The notes: a model not told the origin generated them from the sequence alone. A stretch of 13,505 nt of DNA from Propionibacteriaceae bacterium UBA6122 (GCA_002428365.1 DIVW01000021.1:1-13505), one strand, 5' to 3'; counted from the stretch's first letter, positions 1-5,657 are shown. Made by a program: numbers and translations.

Positions 1-741
1 GAACTTCAGACCGTGGTAGCACGGGTCCGGGGCGGTGAACTCGGGGAATTTGCCGTTTCCCCAGTCGAAGGTGCCGCCGTCGACGATCACACCGCCGATG
101 GAGGTCCCGTGGCCGCCGATGAATTTCGTCGCCGAGGCGACCAGGATATCCGCGCCGTGATCGAGGGGCCGAACCAGACCGATGCCGATCGTGTTGTCAA
201 CGACGAAGGGGATGCCGGCCCCCCGGGCAATGCGGCTGATCGCCGCGAAGTCCGGAACATCCAGCTTGGGGTTGCCGACCGTCTCGGCATAGAGGGCCCG
301 CGTCCGGTCGGTGATCGCCGCTGCGAAGGCCGCGGGATTTCCCGAATCGACGAAGGTGACCTTCCGTCCCAATTTCGGCAGGGTGTAATGGAAGAGCTGG
401 TAGGTGCCGCCGTAGAGGTTGTTTGCCGCGACGATCTCGTCGCCCAGCCGGGTGATCGTCAGCAGGGCCAAGGTGATCGCGGCCATCCCCGACGCGGCGG
501 CCAGCGCCGCCGTACCCCCTTCCAGGGCGGCGATCCGCTTTTCGAAGACGTCGGTCGTGGGGTTCATGATCCGGGTGTAGATGTTGCCCGGCGTCCGCAA
601 GGCGAACAGGTCGGCGGCGTGCTCGGTGTCGTCGAAGACGTAGCTGGTGGTTTGGTAGATCGGCACTGCCCGGGCGTTGGTGGCCGAATCGGCCTCCTCC
701 TGGCCGGCGTGGACGGCGAGGGTGTCGGGATGCAGGGACAT
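1..741 (-). CDS. metY: O-acetylhomoserine aminocarboxypropyltransferase (sulfhydrylase), N-terminal part, cut by window edge
   Basis: PLP enzyme of the Cys/Met metabolism family. It makes homocysteine from O-acetylhomoserine and sulfide in the cytoplasm, the direct-sulfhydrylation route to methionine. Only the first 247 residues are present; the family is usually about 430 aa, so the C-terminal part lies before base 1. Visible family signs are the N-terminal LAVHAGQ segment, the YTRIMNPTTDVFE block (about residues 55-67), AAASGMAA (81-88), the NNLYGGTYQLF block (107-117), the cofactor-binding Asp in VVDNT (D182) and the Schiff-base lysine in SATKFIGGHG (K206). The ATG at 741 is preceded by a good AGGAG (747-751) five bases away. 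Upstream on the same strand is a poly-Cys leader peptide, which suggests control by cysteine. Cystathionine gamma-synthase is a related alternative, but the N-terminal sequence and the long spacing to the PLP lysine fit MetY better. Confidence 0.9.
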   Translation of the reverse strand, partial: MSLHPDTLAVHAGQEEADSATNARAVPIYQTTSYVFDDTEHAADLFALRTPGNIYTRIMNPTTDVFEKRIAALEGGTAALAAASGMAAITLALLTITRLGDEIVAANNLYGGTYQLFHYTLPKLGRKVTFVDSGNPAAFAAAITDRTRALYAETVGNPKLDVPDFAAISRIARGAGIPFVVDNTIGIGLVRPLDHGADILVASATKFIGGHGTSIGGVIVDGGTFDWGNGKFPEFTAPDPCYHGLKF

Positions 742-926
742 TGTTTCTCCTAGTGAATGCGGTGTTGCTGCTGCGAAGCTGCCCTAGCTAGGGGCGGTGA
801 TGGGTATGGCTGTGCCGAATCCAAACGTGGAGCGGCGGTGGTTTGGTGAAAACCAGGTGGTGGTGCGAATCGAGGCTGGGTCAGCACATTCGACAACGCG
901 CCATCGACGGCAGGCAGCAGCAACAC
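742..926 (-). promoter_or_regulatory. Predicted cysteine-responsive attenuator between the leader peptide and metY
   Basis: This is the minus-strand mRNA from the Cys codons of the leader ORF to the metY start. The tract covering the four Cys codons (bases 926-914, GTGTTGCTGCTGC) is a perfect 13-nt reverse complement of bases 774-762 (GCAGCAGCAACAC), which lie 10 nt before the metY Shine-Dalgarno sequence at 751-747. A ribosome stalled on the Cys codons would prevent this pairing. One that passes freely would allow it and crowd the metY ribosome-binding region. Poly-Cys leader peptides that control sulfur genes are established in mycobacteria; the mechanism here is inferred from complementarity alone. 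No SAM-riboswitch pattern was recognised. The rest of 742-1112 holds only the palindrome, promoter and repeats listed separately, and I see no protein gene there beyond the leader ORF. Confidence 0.6.
782..793. repeat. Perfect 12-bp palindrome CCCTAGCTAGGG upstream of metY
   Basis: The 12 bases are fully self-complementary and end 41 bp before the metY ATG. The site could be a regulator operator. In the mRNA, its CCTAG half could pair with the CTAGG (753-749) that contains part of the metY Shine-Dalgarno sequence, making it a weak anti-SD element. Only the palindrome itself is certain. Confidence 0.5.
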
Positions 927-952
927 ATGAGTGCGGCGCTCGTCGAGGTCAT
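881..952 (-). CDS. 23-residue poly-cysteine leader peptide upstream of metY
   Basis: A short ORF runs from ATG at 952-950 to TGA at 883-881. It encodes 23 residues, of which six are Cys: four in a row at positions 10-13 (codons TGT TGC TGC TGC), plus positions 20 and 23, the last residue. There is no Shine-Dalgarno sequence before the ATG. A TANNNT-type -10 box ends six bases upstream of it, so the transcript probably starts at the A of the ATG (leaderless). Random short ORFs rarely carry such a Cys run, and the ORF sits 139 bp upstream of a sulfur-assimilation gene on the same strand. The role is inferred as sensing charged Cys-tRNA by ribosome stalling; the peptide itself need not do anything. 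A different-frame ORF over the same bases is judged a shadow. Confidence 0.7.
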   Translation of the reverse strand: MTSTSAALMCCCCLPSMARCRMC

Positions 953-958
953 GGCGGA

Positions 959-989
959 AGGCTAGCAGCGGCGTCCAGCCCGTGGTCAA
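959..989 (-). promoter_or_regulatory. Predicted promoter of the leader peptide-metY transcript
   Basis: On the minus strand there is TTGACC at 989-984 (five of six bases of the -35 consensus), a 19-bp spacer, and TAGCCT at 964-959 preceded by TGC, an extended -10 form. The -10 ends six bases before the leader ATG at 952, the spacing expected if transcription starts at that A. The spacer is longer than the ideal 17 bp. Confidence 0.5.
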
Positions 990-995
990 GCTGAT

Positions 996-1011
996 CCTGC
1001 AATGTGAGCAG
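996..1011 (+). repeat. Left copy of 16-bp direct repeat bracketing the islet
   Basis: The sequence CCTGCAATGTGAGCAG matches CCTGCAATCTGAGCAG at 2426-2441 in 15 of 16 positions and in the same orientation. The two copies enclose the unrecognised gene and the REP-like units, about 1.43 kb in all. This copy lies just upstream of the metY -35 box. Confidence 0.5.
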
Positions 1012-1027
1012 TCCTCGCACCCACCCC

Positions 1028-1051
1028 GAGCTGCTCATTGGGACGGCTGCC
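1028..1051 (+). repeat. Degenerate solitary REP-like unit
   Basis: GAGCTGCTCATTGGGACGG (1028-1046) matches GAGCTGCTCATGGGGACGG at 2289-2307 with one mismatch. It lies downstream of the unrecognised gene, while the array of related units lies upstream of that gene, so both ends of the gene are flanked by the same repeat family. Confidence 0.55.
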
Positions 1052-1112
1052 GGGCCGAAAGCACGGTCGGGTGATCTGAGGGTTGTTGCGGTTGTGGGGT
1101 CGAAGAGCCGCC

Positions 1113-2273
1113 TTACTGCTGGGTATTCCGTGGGGGTCTGGTGATGCCGAGTTGGGTGGCGGTGTTATGGGTGAAGACCATGTCGCCGAAGTCGGCTCTG
1201 GCTTTGGTGGTGGTTTCGATCTCTGGGGTGTCGTAATAGCTAAGGGGTTGGCTGTACCAGGGGCTGAGGTCTTTGGCTTGGACGAGGTAGAGGTGTTCGT
1301 TGAGGCGGGTGGTGTTCCAGTCGTCGAGGTTGTTGGCTTTGGCGAGGTGTTTGTCGGTGAGGATTTGGATCCCGCAGGGTTCGGGAGTGTAGGTGTCCCA
1401 GAGCTCTGGGTGGCTACGGTAAACATGATGGTCGTAGTCGGGCCGCTCGGTATGCAGGAAATCGCCGTGATGGTGGATCATCGCGATGCTGAGCTGGTCG
1501 AGGGGTGCGGTGCGCATGGCGGTGCGCAGGTTGTCGATGATGGGCACCCACTCCTGTTGGGCGGGCACCACGGACATCTGGGTGCGGCCCGGGGTAGAGA
1601 TCTTGAGCCCGCGGAGCTGATTATCGGTCTTGTTGTAAGCGGTCGCGCTGGCCACCGACTGGGTCTCTGCCTCCCGCCGTAACACCGCTTTGGCGGTGGG
1701 TTGGTCGAAGGGGAAGCGGGCTTTGAGGTTGATTGAGACCGTGAGTTGCGCCTCGTCGGTGGTGGCCCAATCAATCATGTGATCCACGACGCGTTCCAAT
1801 AGCTCGGTTCCACACGTCCAGCCGGGGCCGTCGTAGGGCCCGTATTGCGGTAGTTGGCGGTAGTTGAGCAATGCACGCCAGCGTGGCAGGTTTTCGATCG
1901 GTCGCGACCAGGCGGGCCGGCGGAACGGTTTTGCGCCGGTCAGCGTGCCCGCAATTCCGGCCCGGTGGAGCGCTTGGGCGAGTTCTTCGAGGCGTGGCTT
2001 GACTGGCACGGACCTGGCCTCGATGAGCAGTAGCCAGCCGCCGGGCCCGGCGAACCACTTGCCGTTGGCGGGGAACTCGCCGTCCTCATTGGGAATCAGC
2101 TCATTCAGCCGCTCCAACTCGACGGGACTGTCGGTGACCAGCAACAAGATGTTTTCGCCCTGACCGCCACTGATCGCTCGCGCCGAACTCGCGATGCCCT
2201 TCCAATCAATCTCCACCTGCGCATCGTCTCGATTGCTGGGAGCCGTGGCAAGCGTGTGGCGGGGGTTGCTCAT
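1113..2273 (-). CDS. Hypothetical protein, about 386 aa, no recognised family
   Basis: I do not recognise this protein. The start chosen is ATG at 2273 (protein begins MSNPRHTL). An upstream in-frame ATG at 2339 would add 22 residues encoded inside the REP array, which is unlikely. No Shine-Dalgarno sequence precedes 2273, so the true start is uncertain; a GTG at about residue 21 is another option. The protein looks soluble: no signal peptide, no long hydrophobic segment and mixed alpha/beta composition. Notable segments are an SSARAISGGQGENILLLVTD stretch near the N terminus, a Trp/Pro/Tyr-rich middle (WRALLNYRQLPQYGPYDGPG), MIHHHGDFLHTE and an Asp/Tyr/His-rich C-terminal third. Base composition appears less G/C-biased than in guaA next door. 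Its position inside a repeat-bracketed islet suggests accessory or horizontally acquired DNA. I give no function. That it is a real gene follows from its length, its protein-like composition and the lack of a better frame. Confidence 0.65.
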   Translation of the reverse strand: MSNPRHTLATAPSNRDDAQVEIDWKGIASSARAISGGQGENILLLVTDSPVELERLNELIPNEDGEFPANGKWFAGPGGWLLLIEARSVPVKPRLEELAQALHRAGIAGTLTGAKPFRRPAWSRPIENLPRWRALLNYRQLPQYGPYDGPGWTCGTELLERVVDHMIDWATTDEAQLTVSINLKARFPFDQPTAKAVLRREAETQSVASATAYNKTDNQLRGLKISTPGRTQMSVVPAQQEWVPIIDNLRTAMRTAPLDQLSIAMIHHHGDFLHTERPDYDHHVYRSHPELWDTYTPEPCGIQILTDKHLAKANNLDDWNTTRLNEHLYLVQAKDLSPWYSQPLSYYDTPEIETTTKARADFGDMVFTHNTATQLGITRPPRNTQQ

Positions 2274-2399
2274 GGGGACGGTTCCGGTGAGCTGCTCATG
2301 GGGACGGACATGAACTGCGCTAGTTGGGGACGGTTCCAATTGGAGCTGCGCAAGTTGGAACCGTCCCCAATAGGTGCTGCGCTAGTAGGAACCGTCCCC
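2274..2399. repeat. Array of five REP-like GGGGACGGTTCC units, two of them inverted
   Basis: The core GGGGACGGTTCC occurs at 2274-2285, as a variant GGGGACGGAC at 2300-2309, and at 2326-2337. It recurs inverted as GGAACCGTCCCC at 2357-2368 and 2388-2399. Core starts are spaced 26, 26, 31 and 31 bp apart. Each core is preceded by a CTGCGC- or CTGCTC-like element (for example GAGCTGCGC at 2343-2351), and one more such element follows at 2402-2410. Short GGGGACGGTTCC-type palindromic units are familiar as REP/BIME-like repeats, in some genomes mobilised by RAYT transposases. No such transposase is in this window. Confidence 0.7.
2324..2370. repeat. Perfect 16-bp inverted repeat with 15-nt loop inside the REP array
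   Basis: TTGGGGACGGTTCCAA (2324-2339) is the exact reverse complement of TTGGAACCGTCCCCAA (2355-2370). This is a strong cruciform or RNA hairpin between the unrecognised gene and guaA. No T-run follows, so an intrinsic terminator is not clear-cut, but the hairpin may insulate the two divergent genes. Confidence 0.7.
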
Positions 2400-2425
2400 G
2401 TGAGCTGCGCGGAGGCCACCTGGGC

Positions 2426-2441
2426 CCTGCAATCTGAGCAG
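2426..2441 (+). repeat. Right copy of 16-bp direct repeat bracketing the islet
   Basis: CCTGCAATCTGAGCAG, one mismatch from the copy at 996-1011. It lies 12 bp upstream of the predicted guaA -10 box, so the islet would have landed right at the guaA promoter region. Confidence 0.5.
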
Positions 2442-2453
2442 GCGTTCCACCTC

Positions 2454-2459
2454 TAGAAT
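2454..2459 (+). promoter_or_regulatory. Predicted -10 box of a leaderless guaA transcript
   Basis: TAGAAT matches five of six bases of TATAAT and the actinobacterial TANNNT form. It ends eight bases before the guaA ATG, and the bases between (CGTGCCCC) contain no Shine-Dalgarno sequence. A transcription start at or next to the ATG is inferred. No convincing -35 box is visible. Confidence 0.5.
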
Positions 2460-2467
2460 CGTGCCCC

Positions 2468-4021
2468 ATGAGCGCCGAACACGATTTGGTGCTGGTTGTC
2501 GACTATGGCGCCCAGTACGCCCAACTCATTGCCCGCCGGGTCCGCGAGGCCCAGGTGTATTCCGAGATCGTCTCGCACACGATGAGCGTCACCGACCTGT
2601 TGGCCAAGCAGCCGACAGCGGTGATCCTCTCCGGCGGGCCGAGTTCGGTCTATGAGCCAGGCGCTCCGCAACTCGACGTCGCCCTACTCGAAGCGGGCGT
2701 TCCGGTGTTCGGCATTTGCTACGGCTTCATGGCGATGGCTCAGGCCCTCGGCGGCACCGTCGCCCAAACCGGGCAGCGCGAATACGGCCGCACCCAGGTT
2801 GAGGTGCTGGACGCCGGCATTCTGCTGGACGGCCTACCGCCCACCCTTAGCGCTTGGATGTCGCACGGCGACGAGGTGACCGCAGCCCCGGCCGGTTTCC
2901 GGGTGAATGCCCGCTCGCCGCGGGCCACCGTCGCGGCCTTCGAAAACGCCGAATCGCGCCTGGCCGGCGTCCAATGGCACCCCGAAGTGCTGCACTCCGA
3001 GTATGGCCAGCGGGTGCTGGAGCGCTTCTTGTGGGAGATCGCCGGGTGTCGGCGCACCTGGATCTCCTCCAACATCGTTGAAGACCAAGTTGCCCGCATC
3101 AAAGCTGAAGTGGGGGACGCCCGAGTGCTGTGTGCACTGTCGGGTGGTGTCGATTCAGCAGTCGCAGCCGCGTTGGTGCAGAAGGCGATCGGCGAGCAGC
3201 TCACCTGCGTTTTCGTCGATCACGGCCTACTGCGCACCGGCGAAGCTGAGCGGGTGGAAGAAGATTTCGTCGCCTCCACCGGGGTGAAGCTGGTCGTGGC
3301 CGATGAGGTCGACCGCTTCCTGGGTGCGCTGGCCGGGGTCAGCGACCCGGAAACCAAGCGCAAGATCATCGGCCGGGAGTTCATTCGAACCTTCGAAGAT
3401 GCCGCCCGCCAGATCAACGACGAGGGTCCGATCGACTACCTGGTGCAGGGCACTCTCTACCCCGACGTGGTCGAATCTGGCGGCGGCGAGGGCGCGGCCA
3501 ATATCAAGAGCCACCACAACGTCGGCGGTCTGCCCGATGACTTGCAGTTCAAGCTGATCGAACCGCTGCGCACCCTGTTCAAAGACGAGGTGCGCCAAGT
3601 TGGCCGCCAGCTTGGGTTGCCCGAACACATCGTGGGGCGTCATCCGTTCCCTGGCCCCGGGTTGGGCATTCGCATCGTTGGTGCGGTGGACGCCGAACGG
3701 CTGCGCATCCTGCGGGCCGCTGATGCGATCGTCCGCGAAGAGACCACTGCAGCCGGGCTGGACGGCGAAATCTGGCAGTTCCCGGTGGTGCTGCTCGCCG
3801 ACGTCCGTTCGGTGGGCGTGCAGGGCGATGGCCGCACTTACGGGCACCCGATCGTGCTGCGTCCGGTCTCCAGCGAGGATGCGATGACCGCCGACTGGAG
3901 CCGACTGCCCTACGAGCTGCTGGAGCGGATCAGTACCCGGATCACCAATGAGGTGCCCGAGGTGAACCGGGTGGTGCTGGACGTCACCAGCAAGCCACCC
4001 GGCACCATCGAGTGGGAATGA
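2468..4021 (+). CDS. guaA: GMP synthase (glutamine-hydrolysing)
   Basis: Converts XMP, ATP and glutamine to GMP in the last step of guanine nucleotide synthesis, in the cytoplasm. The 517 residues match the usual family length. Domains in order are a class I glutamine amidotransferase (about 8-190) with nucleophile C84 in GICYG and the His/Glu pair H171 and E173 in QWHPE, an ATP pyrophosphatase with the PP-loop SGGVDS (225-230), and the C-terminal dimerisation domain ending in the typical KPPGTIEWE. One oddity is that the amidotransferase signature reads GICYGFM where the family has Gln at the last position (Gln to Met at residue 88). All other catalytic residues are intact, so the enzyme is probably functional. 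The ATG at 2468 has no Shine-Dalgarno sequence but lies just after a -10 box, consistent with a leaderless mRNA. The TGA stop abuts the stop codon of the convergent PspC gene. Confidence 0.97.
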   Translation: MSAEHDLVLVVDYGAQYAQLIARRVREAQVYSEIVSHTMSVTDLLAKQPTAVILSGGPSSVYEPGAPQLDVALLEAGVPVFGICYGFMAMAQALGGTVAQTGQREYGRTQVEVLDAGILLDGLPPTLSAWMSHGDEVTAAPAGFRVNARSPRATVAAFENAESRLAGVQWHPEVLHSEYGQRVLERFLWEIAGCRRTWISSNIVEDQVARIKAEVGDARVLCALSGGVDSAVAAALVQKAIGEQLTCVFVDHGLLRTGEAERVEEDFVASTGVKLVVADEVDRFLGALAGVSDPETKRKIIGREFIRTFEDAARQINDEGPIDYLVQGTLYPDVVESGGGEGAANIKSHHNVGGLPDDLQFKLIEPLRTLFKDEVRQVGRQLGLPEHIVGRHPFPGPGLGIRIVGAVDAERLRILRAADAIVREETTAAGLDGEIWQFPVVLLADVRSVGVQGDGRTYGHPIVLRPVSSEDAMTADWSRLPYELLERISTRITNEVPEVNRVVLDVTSKPPGTIEWE

Positions 4022-4267
4022 TCAGGCCTGCGGCGGCTTGCTGCTGAACGCGTTCTTCACGTCATCGAAGCCGGTAGGGCCTTCGCCGTCCACGGGGAGC
4101 ACTAGCCACAACACGGCGTAGAGCACGACGGGGACGAAGAAGAAGACGCTCAGGACGGCCCAGATGATCCGCACCAGGCTGGCGTCGATGCCGAACGAGC
4201 GAGCCACACCGCCGCAGACTCCGGCGATCATCTTGTCGGTGGCTGAGCGAGTGAGTTGTTCCTTCAT
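4022..4267 (-). CDS. Small PspC-domain membrane protein, 81 aa
   Basis: Nearly the whole protein is a PspC domain (about residues 5-60), with the typical AGVCGGVARSFGID motif followed by a hydrophobic stretch (about 33-57) ending in LWLVLP. PspC-type proteins sit in the cytoplasmic membrane and act in envelope-stress signalling; the specific partner is not shown by the sequence. The ATG at 4267 is preceded by AAAGGAA at good spacing. It is the last gene of a three-gene operon, 20 bp after the 57-aa gene. Its TGA (4024-4022) directly abuts the guaA TGA, so there is no room for a terminator between the convergent genes. The last 20 residues are a hydrophilic tail. Confidence 0.88.
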   Translation of the reverse strand: MKEQLTRSATDKMIAGVCGGVARSFGIDASLVRIIWAVLSVFFFVPVVLYAVLWLVLPVDGEGPTGFDDVKNAFSSKPPQA

Positions 4268-4287
4268 TGTTGTTCCTTTCTAGAAAC

Positions 4288-4461
4288 TCAGTTGGGGGTC
4301 TTGGTGAGCAGGAGCATGCCGACCCCGATCACAACCAGGCAGACCGGGGCCAGCAGGCCAGCGATCCGCCAGTCGATCTGGCCGTAGTTCGACCACAGGG
4401 CCAGCCCCGAAAAGGCCAGGGCGACTACTCCGAAGGCGAACGCGACGCGGTCGGATTTCAC
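4288..4461 (-). CDS. Small two-TM membrane protein, 57 aa, GTG start
   Basis: An easily missed gene. It starts at GTG (4461-4459), which overlaps the TGA of the upstream PspC/LiaF-like gene as GTGA, and ends with TGA at 4290-4288. GGAGG lies about eight bases upstream of the GTG. The protein begins MKSDRVAFAFGV and has two predicted membrane helices (about 6-24 and 33-52) joined by a short polar loop (NYGQIDWR), with a short KTPN tail. It has no recognised domain. The overlap, the ribosome-binding site and the clean TM-loop-TM pattern support a real, translationally coupled gene, probably working with the PspC proteins on either side. Its function is unknown. Confidence 0.8.
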   Translation of the reverse strand: MKSDRVAFAFGVVALAFSGLALWSNYGQIDWRIAGLLAPVCLVVIGVGMLLLTKTPN

Positions 4462-5657
4462 GGCTTCACCTCCAGGCTGCCAGCACCAAGCTTGAGATTG
4501 ATCGTCAGCACCGGCCCGGCGGTGGCCCCGCCCGGGGTGCTGCGGAGGCTGTCAGTGAGGTTGAACCCCTCCTGGCCCTGGCCGAGCAGATTGGCCTCGC
4601 CGGCGCCCACCTGCCAGTTGATCGTGCTGGCGGTCTGGTCGGGGAGATTCAGCTGGACGTCGCCGGCCCCGACCTCGATGGTGACAGTTTGATCGCGGGT
4701 GAGGTTGAGGCCGCTGAGGTCGAGGTTCACGCTGCCGGCCGAGAGCTTCACCGCACCAGGCAGCTGGGCCTCCTCGGTCACGACCTGGGAGTAGTCAGTG
4801 ACTGGTCCGGTGTTGGGCGCCAGTTGGGTCGCGGTCAGGGCCGCGGCGACGATGATGGCCGGCACCAGCAGCGGTGGACGTCCGTACCTGGCGGCGACCA
4901 AGCCGGTGATGCCCAAGGCGGCCAGGATTGCGCCGAAGTAGGCCAGCGGAGTGGCCGGTAGACCGAAGGCCAGCCCGAGTAGGGCGACCGTTCCGGTGCC
5001 GAGGCCGGCCAATGCCAGCGTCAGACCCCAGAGGCGCCAGCTACGCGGCGGCTCGGCGACGGCTGGCAGCAGCGGCTGGCTGTCGGAGACCAAGCGGTCG
5101 GTCGGGTCGGTGTAAGGCTGCTCCCAGCGGGGCTCGTCCACGGCACTCTCGAAGCCGGGCACCTGCTGTTCGGCCAGCCGGACGCGCCAGGCGTCGGCGG
5201 CCCGCTCGAACGGGGTGGGCTCGGCGACCCTGGTCGAAGCTTGGGCCCGTGGCCGGAACACGCCAAACCACAGCACCAGGCCAATCACCATCGCCGGCAC
5301 CAGCGCCGGTCCGCCGCCAGTGCCCCAGGTGATGAGGATGCTGGCGACGACCACCAGCGCGATCAGGAGCCCTTTGGGCCAGCGGCGCAGCGCGGGAATG
5401 GCCTTCGACAGCGGCCCGTACTGCTCGCCCTCACGAGGCAGGAGCAGGAAGCCGGCGACATACAAAGCGATCCCAAGGCCGCCGAGCGCCACGGCAGTGA
5501 CTACGGCAATCACCCGAAGCACGATTGGCTGGACGCCCATGCGGCGGGCGAGCCCGGCGCACACGCCAGCGAACACTGCACCCTCGCGGGGGCGGCTGAT
5601 CACGGGGAGTTGTTCGGGCACACCACCATTCAATGCGACCGCGGTGCGCCAGGCCAT
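4458..5657 (-). CDS. PspC-domain, LiaF-like multi-TM envelope-stress protein, 399 aa
   Basis: The N-terminal PspC domain spans about residues 19-75 (AVFAGVCAGLARRMGVQ, then a TM segment). More membrane helices are seen near 95-111, 117-134, 209-231, 238-256 and 261-278, with a hydrophilic linker at about 135-205. The C-terminal part (about 285-399) is a predicted extracytoplasmic beta-rich domain with recurring segments: SAGSVNLDLSGL, GAGDVQLNLP, GAGEANLLG and GAGSLEVKP. This resembles the C-terminal domains of LiaF-type proteins, which inhibit a cognate sensor kinase until envelope damage occurs. Such genes usually sit divergent from a PspC-type kinase and LuxR-type regulator; here those are at 11477-13377, across a sugar operon. 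The start at 5657 is uncertain: a GGGG/CCCC mini-hairpin precedes it, the Shine-Dalgarno sequence is poor, and GTG at residue 13 is an alternative. Confidence 0.82.
   Translation of the reverse strand: MAWRTAVALNGGVPEQLPVISRPREGAVFAGVCAGLARRMGVQPIVLRVIAVVTAVALGGLGIALYVAGFLLLPREGEQYGPLSKAIPALRRWPKGLLIALVVVASILITWGTGGGPALVPAMVIGLVLWFGVFRPRAQASTRVAEPTPFERAADAWRVRLAEQQVPGFESAVDEPRWEQPYTDPTDRLVSDSQPLLPAVAEPPRSWRLWGLTLALAGLGTGTVALLGLAFGLPATPLAYFGAILAALGITGLVAARYGRPPLLVPAIIVAAALTATQLAPNTGPVTDYSQVVTEEAQLPGAVKLSAGSVNLDLSGLNLTRDQTVTIEVGAGDVQLNLPDQTASTINWQVGAGEANLLGQGQEGFNLTDSLRSTPGGATAGPVLTINLKLGAGSLEVKP

Noticed and set aside
750..989. 79-codon TTG-start ORF on the minus strand ending in the metY ribosome-binding site
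   Set aside because: It shares bases with the poly-Cys leader in another frame, starts at TTG inside the predicted -35 box, and its product has no domain or sensible composition.
742..1020. SAM riboswitch upstream of metY
   Set aside because: Such riboswitches are common before actinobacterial sulfur genes, but I could not place the conserved helices or core bases of the SAM-II or SAM-IV classes. The poly-Cys leader explains the region better.
1402..1512. HUH/Y1-transposase reading of the MIHHHGDF segment in the unrecognised protein
   Set aside because: The His run is not the His-hydrophobic-His pattern, and no catalytic Tyr in a suitable context or other Y1-family motif was seen.
1083..1682. 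199-codon plus-strand ORF opposite the unrecognised gene
   Set aside because: Gly/Val-rich product typical of an antisense shadow; the minus-strand frame is longer and more protein-like.
2274..2410. CRISPR array
   Set aside because: Units are short, palindromic, change orientation and have related sequence between cores; there are no unique spacers and no cas genes.
3227..3847. 206-codon minus-strand ORF inside guaA
   Set aside because: Antisense shadow of a conserved enzyme gene in high-GC DNA; no domain is visible.
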